Notes: generated by a model from the sequence alone, not told the origin. Positions 46,372 through 57,398 are shown, numbered from the stretch's first letter. The stretch: DNA of 64,000 nucleotides from Phanerodontia chrysosporium (GCA_001910725.1 MJGA01000006.1:1054001-1118000); one strand, 5' to 3'. Program-made: numbers and translations.

Positions 46372-47633
46372 ATGTCGAGCACTCCCGGTGGAGCGCCTCC
46401 CGGCCCGGCTCCCCCCGACCCCATCTCCGCTGCCCTCCTGCAAATGGCCCAGGCGATGACGCAGCTTACAAATACGGTTAACACTCTGGCCCAGACTATT
46501 GGCGCCAATCGGACAACGGTCAACGCAACGGTCAATGCCAACAAGGAGCTCCCTTCGTCGAGAAGCCCATGCCATTCAAAGGAAAGGGTTCAGACACGGC
46601 CCGACTCTTCCGCGCCGCCTATCGCATCTACGCCGACGGACAGCCGGAGAAATTCGGCAAGCGCGACGTCAACGGTAACCTCGAGCGGGACGCAAACACC
46701 GGCAAGATCTTGGTAGACGGCCAGAAGTGGATCGTCGGCGCTCTCTCCTTCATGCAGGATGAAGCGGCGGAATGGGCACGACAGTACATCGAGCAAGCGG
46801 CAGACGGCACACAGATATTCGACGGCTCTCGCGCCACGTTCTGGGAAGCTTTTAAGAACCGGTTCGAGCCTATGGACGAGAAGGCCGAGGCCCTCAGCAA
46901 GCTACAGGCGTGTACACAAGGCAACCGTCGGTTCGCGGAGTTCTTTGCGGAGTTCCAAGCCCTCGCCGGACGCACGAAGCTCACTCCGGAAGACCTGGCG
47001 GCCCGGCTACGGACGAAGTTCAACAAGGACTACCTCGAACGGATTTCGTACATGGTCAACCCCAGCACCGGCAAAGGCCCCGAGACGTACGACGAGCTCA
47101 AGAACGCTGGCTTTGCCGTCGATCGGTCGAAGGATAAGCTTTCGCAGGACCTCCTGGCGCAGCAGGGCAAGACGTCCTCGTCTCCGGCTAGCTCGTCGGC
47201 GCGCGCCTTCCGCGACCCGAACGCGATGGACATCGACGCCGCGAACATTGACGAGCTGTTTAAGGGTCTCACTGGCACGGATCTCAAGCGCCAGTTCGAT
47301 GCCGTCATGAAGGATCGCTGCAAGGTCTGCGGCTCGAAATCCCACAAGTCCACGGACCCCGTGCACCGCGACTCGGTTTGCAACCACTGCGGCAAGAAGG
47401 GACACTGGTCCCGCGTCTGTCGTGCCCGCCTCGAGGGCAAGCCGAGAACCGCCCCCGCTACTGCCGCCGTCCGCGCTTCGTCTTCGGATACCTCGTCACA
47501 GGACTCCTCGTCTCCGGCCTCCTCGTCTTCTGGCAGCTCGTCTGACGACCAAGCCGCCGCGCTCGCCGCCCTCCGTGATCAGCTGGCCCTGATACAAAAG
47601 CAGCTCGGGGTTTTGCTTAAGGGGCCGGAGTGA
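46372..47633 (+). pseudogene. Element 2 gag (one frame break)
   Basis: Starts at the first ATG after the LTR (M-S-S-T-P-G-G). The first 60 codons lead into a -1 shift at a CCC run (46551-46553). After it, P-M-P-F-K-G-K-G-S-D and A-Y-R-I-Y-A-D-G start the capsid-like part, and a CCHC knuckle C-N-H-C-G-K-K-G-H-W-S-R-V-C lies near the end, before a Ser-rich tail. With one C restored the protein would be about 420 aa. Confidence 0.85.
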
Positions 47634-50600
47634 CGCCGCATCGTCGGTCCCCGTTTCATCAAGCCCGGATTCAACTCCGGCACCGTCGTTAGAACCACAG
47701 GACCTCTCAGATACCATCCGCTCGTGTACAATATCAGTGTTAGATCCTTTTTCCAATCACTATCGTGTACCTGTAAAGCTCACCGGACTCAATAAAACTA
47801 TTCGCACGCCTGCAATGATTGACTCCGGTGCGACTTCGCTATTCATCCACGAGGATTTCTGTAAACAACACAAGATCCTCACGGTACCACTCAAGAAGGA
47901 AATCACACTATACAACATCGACGGAACTAAGAATGAAGCAGGATCTATCACACGCCGTGCCAGACTCCAGCTCACTGTGGGTTCTTATACGTTTAAAGAA
48001 GAGTTTCTTGTCACGAACATCGGTCCGGAGGACGTCATCCTCGGACTTCCGTGGCTCAAGAAATGGAATCCGAACATCGACTGGGAAACGGGAGATGTCC
48101 AGTTTCAGCTCCGCGGCGGAGCTGAGGACACCCCGGTTTTCGGTATCCATCAGATTGACGCCAACCGCTCCGAACGCCGTGAATGGCTTCGAGCAGGCAT
48201 TGTTGAGGACGCCAAGGACGAAGTCTGGATTCTCGCCGGCTACACTTACTCGCAAGCGATCGCTGTCGAAGCCAATCGCGAGAAGTACGCCAAGACGTTC
48301 GAAGAGCTGGTTCCCAAAGAGTACCACCGACACAAGAAGGTGTTCTCTGAAGAGGAATCACACCGTCTTCCGAAGCATCAGCCCTGGGACCACGCGATAG
48401 ATCTCGTCCCGGACGCCCCGGCATCGATCAAATCGAAGGTCTACCCCATGTCCCCAATCGAGAATGAGGAACTACAGCGGTTCATCGACGACGCACTCGC
48501 CAAGGGCTACATCGTCCCCAGCAAGTCTCCGATCGCTTCCCCTGTCTTCTTTATCAAGAAAAAGGACGGCAAGCTCCGGTTCATCCAGGATTACCGCAAG
48601 CTCAACGACATCACTGTGAAGAATCGCTACCCCCTTCCCCTCGCCTCCGACATCATCGGGAAGCTCCAGGGCGCTAAGATCTTCACCAAGTTCGACGTCC
48701 GTTGGGGCTACAACAACGTCCGGATTAAGGAAGGTGACGAATGGAAAGCCGCCTTCGTCACTAACCGCGGTCTCTTCGAGCCCCGAGTCATGTACTTCGG
48801 TCTGTGCAACAGCCCCGCCACGTTCCAGGCCCTCATGAATCATATCTTCGCCGACCTCATCGCTGAGAGCAAGGTCGCAGTTTACCTCGACGACATCCTC
48901 ATCTGGTCGAACGATCTCGCTTCGCATCGGAAGATTGTTCACGAGGTCCTGGCACGCCTCGCCAAGTACGATCTGTATCTTCGGCCCGAGAAGTGCGAGT
49001 TCGAGCGCTCAGAGATCGAGTACCTTGGGCTCCTCATCAGCGAGGGACAGGTCGGCATGGACCCGGCAAGGTTAAGGCAGTAGCCGAGTGGCCGACCCCG
49101 AAGAACCTCAAAGATGTACGAGGCTTTGTCGGGTTCGCCAACTTCTATCGCCGTTTCATCAAGGACTTCTCAAAGATCTGCCGCCCGCTGCACGATCTGA
49201 CGAAGAAGGATACTCCGTTTAATTGGGGTCCCGCACAGGCGGAAGCCTTCGAGACGCTCAAGCGCGCTTTCACGACTCAGCCCGTGCTCGCCATGTGGAG
49301 CATTGATCGGCCAACTCGCGTCGAGACCGATGCTTCTGGCTACGCCACCGGAGGAGTCATAGCCCAACGCAACCCCGAAGATGGTCTCTGGCATCCAATC
49401 GCGTATCGCTCGCAGACCATGAGCCCCGCCGAGCGGAACTACGAGATCTGGGACCGCGAGATGCTTGCAATCATCGAAGCTCTCAAGGACTGGCGCCAAT
49501 TCCTCGAAGGTCTCCCGGAGCCTTTTGAGATCTGGACTGATCATCAGAATCTTCAGTACTGGAAGACTGCGCAGAATCTCACGCGGCGACAAGCCCGCTG
49601 GGCCTCCTACCTCGCCGAGTACGATTTCCGCATCATCCATCGCCCCGGCAAGACGCATCTCCTCGCCGACCCGCTCTCCCGGCCTTCCTCGCTGCATGTC
49701 TCTGACGAAGAGGACAACCGCTCACAGATAGTATTGAAGCCAGAGCTGTTTAAGATAGCCGCCACGGTGGCTCTCGCAAACCCCTCCCCCCTCGAGAAGC
49801 GCATTCGCGACTGCTCCGAAAAGGAAAAGGAAGTCGCAGACGCTCTGCAGGTTCTCCGGACCAAGGGGCCCCGCAAGCTGCGCAACGGCGTTCTCGAATG
49901 GGAAGAAGACAACGGCCTTCTGTACTACCATGGAAAAGTCTATGTGCCGAACAGTGCCGCGCTGCGCAACGACGTCATCAAGTCTTGCCACGACGCGCCA
50001 ACGGCTGGACACCCTGGGAAGCACACCACCCTCGAGTTGGTCTCTCGGTACTATTGGTGGCCGCGCATCTCCGCCGACGTTAGCCGCTACGTGCTCGGCT
50101 GTGACCAATGCCAACGGTACAAGTCCGCCCCGCATCCGAAAGCCACCCTACAGCCCCACGACGTCCCTTCAGGGCCTTGGGAACACGTCGGCGTGGATCT
50201 CATCACGCAGCTCCCACGCGACGCCAAGACCAAGAAGGACTCGATTGCGGTCTACGTGGACCACTATTCGGATCAGTGCCACCTTGTGCCGGTCGACTCG
50301 ACGATCACCGCTGCCGGCATGGGCGACGTCCACTACACGGACATCTTCCGCCTCCACGGCCTCCCACGCAAGATCTTCTCTGATCGCGGACCCCAGTTTG
50401 CAGCCCAGTACATGCGAGCGCTGTACAAGCGCCTCGGCATCGCTACTGGTCTTACCACGGCATATCACCCAGAAGGCAACGGCAAGGTCGAGCGCAAGAA
50501 CCAGGAAGTCGAGAAATTCCTGCGTCTCTTCGTCTCCCAGCGCCAAGACGACTGGGTCGATTGGCTTCCGATGGCCGAGTTCACTCTGAACTCACACGTG

Positions 50601-51371
50601 TCCAGTGCTACCGAGCGCACGCCCTTCGAGATTGTTTACGGCTACACACCGGACTTCACGATCCCGGCCGGCAAACACACCAACGTTCCCGCCCTCGACG
50701 AGCGTCTAGACCGCATGGCTCACGTCCGCAAAGAGGCCGAAGCTGCCCTGCGCCTAACCAAAGCCCGCATGAAAGAAGAGTACGAGGCCGCGAAGAAACG
50801 CGCCCACTCCTTCAAAGTCGGCGATCAGGTTTGGCTCAGCACGAAGGACCTCAGCATCGATCAGCCTTCGCCCAAGCTCGGCCCCCGCCAGCTGGGTCCG
50901 TTTAAGGTTCTAGAAAAGATCGGCGATCTGGACTATCGGCTCGAGCTCCCGAGCTGGCTGAAAATCCACCCGGTTTTCCATGTCAACCGCCTCAGCCCGT
51001 GGCACGATCAGGGCGTCGAGAAGCCTCTGCCTCCCAAACCTGTCAAGGTTGCCGGCGAAGAAGAATACGTCGTCGAGAAGGTCCTCGACAGCCGTATATA
51101 TCGCCGCCAACTGCAGTACAAAGTCCGCTGGAAAGGCTACGGTCAAGCCGGCGACACGTGGGAAAAGGCAGACAACCTCAAGCACGCCAAGGCCCTGGTC
51201 AACAAGTTCCATCGCGAAAATCCGGAAGCGCCCCGCAAGCTCGCTGCCACTGCCTTCGAAGCCCTTGCCGCCTCTTTTCGCCCGTTCGTCACCGAAGTCG
51301 ACGTCTCTCTCCTTCCTGCCTCCGATCGCGCTAAGGCTGATCTCGATTGGGAGGAGGGGCGCCACATCTGA
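47634..51371 (+). pseudogene. Element 2 pol (one frame break)
   Basis: The pol frame is open from within the gag end, +1 relative to gag. Protease A-M-I-D-S-G-A-T at about 47815; reverse transcriptase V-Y-L-D-D-I-L-I-W at about 48880; a -1 shift at CAAGG (49067-49071) between RT and RNase H; then V-E-T-D-A-S-G-Y, W-T-D-H-Q-N-L, the integrase zinc finger (H-D-A-P-T-A-G-H, C-D-Q-C) and the D-D-E core (S-D-R-G-P-Q-F), and a C-terminal chromodomain (Y-V-V-E-K-V-L-D, Y-K-V-R-W-K-G-Y). No dUTPase follows the chromodomain, unlike element 1. Confidence 0.9.
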
Positions 51372-51409
51372 CGACCTCGCGAGGACGCTCGGTTTTAGGA
51401 GGGGGGTAA

Positions 51410-52103
51410 TGTCACGGATGTGACGGTGCTGCCCTATTTTTCGCCGATTTTTGGCTATTTTCCTCGATTAATCCAACGGGCGAGCAGCCCTCGCGCCGTC
51501 TGGAGTCCTAGCCGCCCACACTCAGCGCCTGGCCATGCAGCGCCAGCGCCCTGATGGCGCATCACCCCTAGACGCCAGCGCATCCCGCTGCGCGCTCAGA
51601 CGCTGCCCGGATCACCGGTCTGCCCTGCAACCGGTTCCCCGGATCGCCGAGGAGGCACTGTCATCCCTGATGACTCCCCTCGCCGAGACACGCCGAGCTG
51701 ATCAGCCTGATGACACAGCCTCGGCCCGACGCAGCCTCGAGATACTGCCAGCTGACACAGCCTCGTGACATAGCCCCAGCACAGCCTCGCCGCGCAGCCC
51801 GCGTCGCAGCCTCGCTGGCTATGCTGAGCGCTGCCCATCAGCTTATGTAATCGTATAGCCTGCCCTGAACTCTTGTAGTATATATAGGTAGCACCTCTCG
51901 CTCCTGTCCGTCATCTCGACCTCTTGGTCAATACGGACAGGTAAGCCCCCGCTTGTATTGTAATTACAAACACTAATGATATCTTGGTCAATACGGACAG
52001 TTGAACAAACCGTTCGTCGCTGCGTGATTCGCTCCGCCGCGCCATCTCGTCGACCTCCCCACTTGTGCTCCCTCGTGAAGCGTTGAGCCCCTGCTCCGCG
52101 ACA
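51410..52103 (+). repeat. Element 2, 3' LTR
   Basis: 694 bp, reads identical to the 5' LTR. It is followed by GCTTC at 52104-52108, the right target duplication. Confidence 0.95.
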
Positions 52104-52108
52104 GCTTC

Positions 52109-52308
52109 CAGACCCTTGCCTGCTTCTAGACCTTCGACCATGTGACCCTGGGATACCGCACGTGTGCGCATCACGTGACCGCCGTATCACGTGACCAGCC
52201 CCGAGCCTAGGGCTGTCACTCCAGCGCTTCTGCATGTCACAGTTCGGAGTAATCGCTTCTGTCACCTGCTGCCCCTAACCCTAAGGGTTAAGACGAAAAA
52301 CTGTGACA
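52109..52308 (-). repeat. Element 1, 5' LTR, distal U3 part
   Basis: The remaining 200 bp of the split LTR, with the three CACGTG boxes (52159-52164, 52172-52177, 52188-52193) and the telomere-like palindrome. It is now separated from its own TATA box by 7.7 kb. Confidence 0.93.
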
Positions 52309-52313
52309 GCGGG

Positions 52314-53455
52314 CGCTGCTCCCGCCGCAGGGTTTTCCGGTGCTGACTAAGCATGCTGCACCGCCCTTGCATGACGCAGCTCAGTTCTGCCCCCTTAAGT
52401 GCACCGCAGGCAGCTGAAAATTACACTCTAAGGCTCTCGCACATGGAAAGTATACTGCTTATTTTTTAGGATTTTTTAACATGCTCGTGGCCCCGCAGTG
52501 AGCCAAAAAAGTGGCACGAGAACGCACACTACTTGATCTGTGGCTCTGGAGTGCAGCAGGCGCTGAAAAAAACCATGAGAACATCGCCAAGGCCCTCACT
52601 TGGTGCCCACTGAGCTAAGGACACAGAGGGCTGGTGTGCAGCGTGCACTGCCTCACAGCATCATTTGCTCCTCTGGCTGCTCCCCGAACGAGGTGCCAGC
52701 GGTCTCCCAAAACACTCAAGGGACCATTATAGAGGGAGTTCTTGGCTAGGGGTCGACGAAAGGTGGACTGGGGCTTCTGGGAGAGTGGTAAAGATGCAGG
52801 CTGCATTTACTTGTTCCTGTAACTATAGACTAGTCAATCCTAACTCAATACTCGAAGACTCACACTCTGTTTCGCACTTGTCACGAAACGTAACTCGGTA
52901 TACTCGGAGGAAAGGCTCAGACCCGGAGGGGGGCAGGGCAAACCTTAAGCATGTTAGGGGGGAAGGAATCTGAAATATTCGACGATGCGCTCAGATATAA
53001 GACTACACGCATTCCTCTCCCGCTACCGTTCTCTCGGTCAGGAGGACCTCAATCGATGTGGAGCGATGGACAGTCATGATATCTGGAGAGCTAGGGGAGC
53101 GTTCCATGACAAGCCAAATGATAAGAAGGATGAAGGATTATGTGCGAGACTGTTCATATATGGTGAAAGGCAAACACTGACAATATTCAGGGGAGGCTTC
53201 TGCAACAGGCACCTGCTTTGTGCCCTTGACATCGTTGGAGCTGACTATTTACCTGCGCGTTCCCGCCACCCTCGGGTCATGGTCTGTCTCCGTCGACAGA
53301 GGTCACCTACGTTCTGTGATTGAAGGTCCCATCCTGTCATCTATGCATACATGCAAAGAAGGAAAAGAGTAACATAAGGTTGGTCAATGTGCAGACAATC
53401 TGCAAGGGAGGGGAATGAAGGGAAACGAGGGGAGACGAAGAGAACCATTGCGGAA
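52314..53455. other. Region between elements 1 and 3, no recognised gene
   Basis: About 1.1 kb with short frames only. No coding signal, LTR or transposase relic was recognised. It may contain upstream LTR sequence of element 3 if that LTR is longer than proposed. Confidence 0.35.
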
Positions 53456-53626
53456 TGTAACCCTGGTCGAGGGTTACGACGTGACGTGACAAAGTGTGAC
53501 CGAGTCTCCTAGTTCCGCTTTCCCCTTCGTCGTCTCTCCTTAGCTCACGCTATCGTACAACGACGAAGGTATGCATTCTTACTTGTATATTAGTACCTGA
53601 GCTCACGCTATCGTACAACGACGAAG
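53456..53626 (+). repeat. Element 3, probable 5' LTR and primer site
   Basis: CTTCGTCGT (53525-53533) is complementary to ACGACGAAG at 53560-53568 and 53618-53626, suggesting self-priming as in the other elements, though no TATA box was found. A 27-nt unit (53542-53568) recurs at 53600-53626; between and including the second copy lies a 58-nt GTATGC...GAAG intron-like segment (53569-53626). LTR length is uncertain. Confidence 0.4.
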
Positions 53627-53833
53627 TTTGTTCCCCTCATTCCACAGAGTAGTGTTTCCGACACATAGTCGGTTTCCACTTTTTTTTTGAGGACGGACAC
53701 TCTTGCCCCGCAAGCCGCGGGCCGGGAAAACATCCCTTCATCGAATCGCCAACGTCTCGGACGTTGGTAGCCGGACGGAACGCTCATCACGGAAGCAAAG
53801 CTGGGTCGGCGGCAACCCTCCATTCCGCACCCT

Positions 53834-54958
53834 TTGATTACCCGCGGACAAGCCAGGCTGGCACCGACACGCGTCGAAGAGCAAGACACACGTTCCCTCT
53901 CCCCCCTCACGCCCATCGACGAAACGTCGACTGAGCTAAGCGACCTCTCGTCGATATCCTCCCTAGACGACGTCGCGTTCGACTCAGAACTCGCTGACGA
54001 GAAACTAGCGCCCGTCGACGAACGACCGTCGACACCGCCGACTTCTACCAGCTCCCTTCCCCCCGCCTTCTCGACACCTCGAGGACCACACGGAGGGTCA
54101 CCCACAGCATCGCCGAACGTTTACTCAACTCCTCGCACTCGCAATTTCACGCATATACCCATCATGCCTGTCACCACCGCCACTGTCACTCACGAAAACG
54201 TCGGCAAACCACCGATTGTCAACACCGGTGACATTACACCTGAAACGTTACGCACTTGGCGCACGTACTGCAACGATTACTTCCGCATTAAGAAGATCGC
54301 GGACGAAGATCGCGTCGCGCACGTCGCCTCCGGTTTCCGCGACCCGCGTGTCCGGGATTGGTATGGCGCTGACCAGGATCGTCTTACCGAACTCACCTAC
54401 GAAGAATTCTACGCCGAGGTCGCAGACCGCTGGCTGGACGACGACTGGGTCGAGGAGACATACGAGGCCATAGACAACATGAAGCAGAAAGACTCGGATT
54501 CCTTCAAGGACTGGATTGTAGCGCTCGAGACCCAGAACACCCTCCTGCGTGGCACTCACCGTCACCTCTCCGAGAAGGACATCCGTGACCACGCGGAGAC
54601 ACACGTCTGCAAGGCGCTCCGAGACGCCTGCAAGGAGGACCGTACTCGAGACATCCTCGAATATAAGAAATGGCAATCCCGGGTCACTCAGCTTGACAAG
54701 AAACGCCTTCGTCAACGCCAGGAGATTGCTGACGCCATTGCCGAAGTACAGCGCACCGCGGCGAAGGTCTCCAAGCAACCTGCAACGTCGAAGACTACAT
54801 CCGCTACCTCCTCCGGGTTCGGACAGACGAGCAACCGAGCTCCTCGTGCAGCACGCCTCACCGACGAAGAAAAGAACCTCCTCGCGAAACACAGAGGATG
54901 TTTCAAGTGTCGCCGCTTCTACGTTGGACATACTCGGGACTCGTGCCCCAACGACTGA
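53834..54958 (+). CDS. Element 3 gag
   Basis: A 374-codon frame; its first ATG is at 54164 (M-P-V-T-T-A), and 110 codons before it are open but lack Met. The capsid-like part contains L-R-T-W-R-T-Y-C-N-D-Y-F and D-S-D-S-F-K-D-W. A zinc-knuckle-like C-F-K-C-R-R-F-Y-V-G-H-T-R-D-S-C ends the protein. The UGA stop (54956-54958) is in the same frame as pol. Confidence 0.8.
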   Translation: MITRGQARLAPTRVEEQDTRSLSPLTPIDETSTELSDLSSISSLDDVAFDSELADEKLAPVDERPSTPPTSTSSLPPAFSTPRGPHGGSPTASPNVYSTPRTRNFTHIPIMPVTTATVTHENVGKPPIVNTGDITPETLRTWRTYCNDYFRIKKIADEDRVAHVASGFRDPRVRDWYGADQDRLTELTYEEFYAEVADRWLDDDWVEETYEAIDNMKQKDSDSFKDWIVALETQNTLLRGTHRHLSEKDIRDHAETHVCKALRDACKEDRTRDILEYKKWQSRVTQLDKKRLRQRQEIADAIAEVQRTAAKVSKQPATSKTTSATSSGFGQTSNRAPRAARLTDEEKNLLAKHRGCFKCRRFYVGHTRDSCPND

Positions 54959-56660
54959 CCGCCCGCATCTTTCGGTACGCTCACCGAAGCGATGGCTGAC
55001 GCGGCCAAGGCCAAGTACGACGCCGGAAAGTCCTCGAATGGCAAACGGGCCGTCTCTGCCATCACCGTTGAGACGGTCGATGAACCTATTGACATAGCGG
55101 CTGTCCGCACGGAATCACCGGCGGCGGTTCTCACTGGCGTCCTGTCCTACGGATCGGACAGCCCGGATTCAGAGTGCGTGGCAGATTTCTTTCATCCCCA
55201 CCTTCTTTGGTCCGCCGTTATACGGAGCTGCAACGGACCCGCCTTCTCTGCGACCATTCCCATGATGATTGACACGGGATCCCCCACAGTGCTGATTAGA
55301 GGCGACCTCGTCGACCTCTACGGCCTCCGTCGTCGTCGGCTGCACAAGCCCGTTCCCTTGGGGAGCGCATGGAGTGATGGTTGCAGAGAGGCGACAGAAT
55401 GGTGTAAATTGCGGCTTTCTTCTTCGGACTTGCAATGGACTTCAAAGACTCTTCGTGCCGTAATTGTTCCTGAACTTTGTTCTCCTGTAATTCTTGGTCA
55501 ACCCTTTGTTGTTTCGAATGGATTAATCATTGACTCCGGTGCCCAAACGGTTATTGAGAAACGTTCAGGTCTAGATATTATGCATTTGCCTCCCCTTTCG
55601 CCTCCCTCCTCTCCTTTATCATCCAAAGACCGTCGGATAGATGACCTCTCTCGTTCCCGCGCACTGAAGAATGCGCTTCAACGTTGCCATATTCATATCA
55701 AAGAACTTTTCCACTTCTTCCCTGACATACTTGATCCTTCCTTAGATACCTTCCAAGCTCCTACGTCGCTGAATACCGTCATTACAAACGGCGACGTAGC
55801 GACACCCACAAAACCGCACCTGTCACCGCACGATAGCACGACGACAGGGGACAGGGCGGTCGTGGAGGCGAACACCGTTATAAAGAACGCCTCCACGGGT
55901 GACGATCCGAACACCGTTATAAAGAACGGATCGTCATCGACCTTCTTTCGTTTCACCGATGTTTTTGGATTCCATTCTTATTCACGTTCTCGAGCACCCC
56001 GTAGTTTACAAATTTCTGCGCGAATTCGCGCCATGGACGATATGGACGAACCAGCTATCAGTCCGGAAAGGGCAAGGGATTTAGCATACCAACAAGAGCA
56101 GGAGGGAAGGGAGACGGCGAGGAGAGTAGTAGCAGCGGTGCGGGAGGCGGTTGAAGAGTTGGCGATGAAGACTACGTTTGCCGAAGAAGATCACAAGATG
56201 CGCATCAAGTACCGAGACGTTTTCCCTGACGATATTCCCCACGTAGATCGACTCCCGACAAACATCCTGCACCACTTCAAGCTCAAAGACCCCGACCTCG
56301 TCATCTCCCGCCGACAATACGACTGCCCGAAGAAATACCGCGAAGTATGGCGACAACTCCTGGACGAACACCTCCAAGCCGGCCGACTACGCCCATCTGC
56401 GTCGCCGTACGCCTCACCAGCTTTCCTAATCCCGAAGTCTGATCCTACTGCCAAACTCCGATGGGTCAACGACTACCGCATTCTGAACGACAACACTATT
56501 CCCGATCGGCATCCGCTACCGTCGGTGAACGAGATCCTCGGAGACGTCGCGAAAGGTAAAATCTTCGCCAAGCTGGACATGACGAATTCCTTCTTTCAGA
56601 CCCGTGTTCACCCTGACGACATTCCGCTGACCGCCATTACGACGCCCTTTGGGTTGTACG
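54959..56660 (+). pseudogene. Element 3 pol, 5' half (interrupted)
   Basis: In the same frame as gag after a single UGA followed by CCG, so readthrough would give a Gag-Pol protein. Aspartic protease M-M-I-D-T-G-S-P-T at about 55260; a second I-I-D-S-G stretch near 55530; then a long linker that contains three hairpins (55761-55938). Reverse transcriptase begins P-A-F-L-I-P-K-S-D and K-L-R-W-V-N-D-Y-R-I-L-N; the sequence stops at T-T-P-F-G-L-Y, where element 4 begins. The rest of RT, RNase H and integrase are outside the window. Confidence 0.82.
55761..55938 (+). repeat. Three hairpins with constant loop and covarying stems
   Basis: Hairpin 1: arms 55761-55771 and 55789-55799, loop 55772-55788. 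Hairpin 2: arms 55861-55870 and 55888-55897, loop 55871-55887. Hairpin 3: arms 55901-55909 and 55927-55935 (extendable to 55898/55938), loop 55910-55926. Loops 2 and 3 are identical (AACACCGTTATAAAGAA); loop 1 differs at 5 of 17 positions. The stems are unrelated in sequence but fully paired (one G-U in stem 1). The loops encode N-T-V-I-(T/K)-N in frame. Confidence 0.7.
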
Positions 56661-57192
56661 TGTCAAGGTGCGAGACGGAGATGGGCCGGAGAACGAAGGA
56701 CGGAGCGGAGAAAGGGTCGGAGAAGGGCGGAGGTCGGAGGTCGGATGGCAGTCGGCTTCAGCCTTAAAGGGCTGCGCCCTCGGCGGTCTGCGTTGCCTGG
56801 ATTTCGGAGTCGGAGATACGGAGAAGTGGCGGGGTTCGGGCCCACACAGAGATTGTGAGAAAGGATTAAGCAGAGTCGAGAAGGTACAAGGGGGACCTAA
56901 GTCGATATCCGAACTGAGGATACAAGTGCTAGCGCGGGAGCTTATATACTACTGAGTCCGGAGTTCGTGGAGATGGTCGGAGATGTACAAAACATATCAT
57001 ACTTCCAATCTGGGATTTGTCTCAGGAACGAAGGGGTAAAGGTTTGCGAGATGATGAAGGCATGTGGTGAAGATAAGACCTTAGCAACCGACCGGAGTCG
57101 CAAACTCCGAATGTCCGTGCTACTCCGTAGCTTCCCTCGAACTCCGGCGTTCTCCATGACCGGAGTTGGCTCGGGATTTCAGCGCCATGACA
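56661..57192 (-). repeat. Element 4, 3' LTR (532 bp)
   Basis: Minus-strand TATATAA at 56948-56942; predicted RNA start AGTTCGGATAT (minus strand of 56915-56905). I counted 17 CGGAG/CTCCG words by eye in this LTR; about 1.4 are expected by chance. Confidence 0.9.
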
Positions 57193-57398
57193 GTACCTCC
57201 CTCTTAGGCCGAGACCTTCGAGGCCAAGCGAATTCGCGACATCGTACGACTTTCGTATTTTTCGTGCCCCAACGGAATGCGGCGCTCCCCAGCGGATGAA
57301 AATTGATCGGGTATCCGGGGTTGCGGAAGGGGTGCCCGGGGTACGGATTTCGGGTATTTTAGGCTCGCGGATTCTGGCTGGGGTTCCTCAGAACCACC

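Larger units (their letters stand above)
44410..52103 (+). mobile_element. Ty3/Gypsy element 2 (chromovirus), nested in element 1
   Basis: A 7.69-kb element with two 694-bp LTRs (44410-45103, 51410-52103) that read identical base for base, offset by exactly 7,000. It starts TGTCACGG, ends GCGACA, and is flanked by GCTTC on both sides. A purine tract GGAGGGGGGTAA lies directly before the 3' LTR. Order: leader, gag, pol. Three frame breaks are present, all one-base losses, despite the identical LTRs. Confidence 0.95.
36512..52308 (-). mobile_element. Ty3/Gypsy element 1 (chromovirus with dUTPase), split by element 2
   Basis: Bounded by the 5-bp target duplication GCGGG (36507-36511 and 52309-52313). 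The left LTR (36512-37111, the 3' LTR) and the right LTR (44011-44409 joined to 52109-52308, the 5' LTR) differ by a single missing C (36821 area against 44320 area). The element reads on minus: 5' LTR, AUG-free leader, gag, pol. A purine tract GGGGGTAA lies against the 3' LTR. On its own strand the LTR starts TGTCACAG and ends GTGATA, so its end is TA rather than CA. Element 2 occupies 44410-52103 inside the 5' LTR. Near-identical LTRs imply recent insertion. Confidence 0.93.
53456..56660 (+). mobile_element. Ty3/Gypsy element 3, interrupted by element 4
   Basis: A plus-strand element with gag and the first half of pol; it is cut in the reverse transcriptase by element 4 at 56661 and its 3' half lies beyond the window. 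The proposed LTR start is TGTAACCC at 53456 with an inverted repeat TAACCCT/AGGGTTA just inside. The LTR end is placed near 53559 or 53617, after CGTACA, where ACGACGAAG follows. The border calls cannot be checked without the second LTR. Confidence 0.7.
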
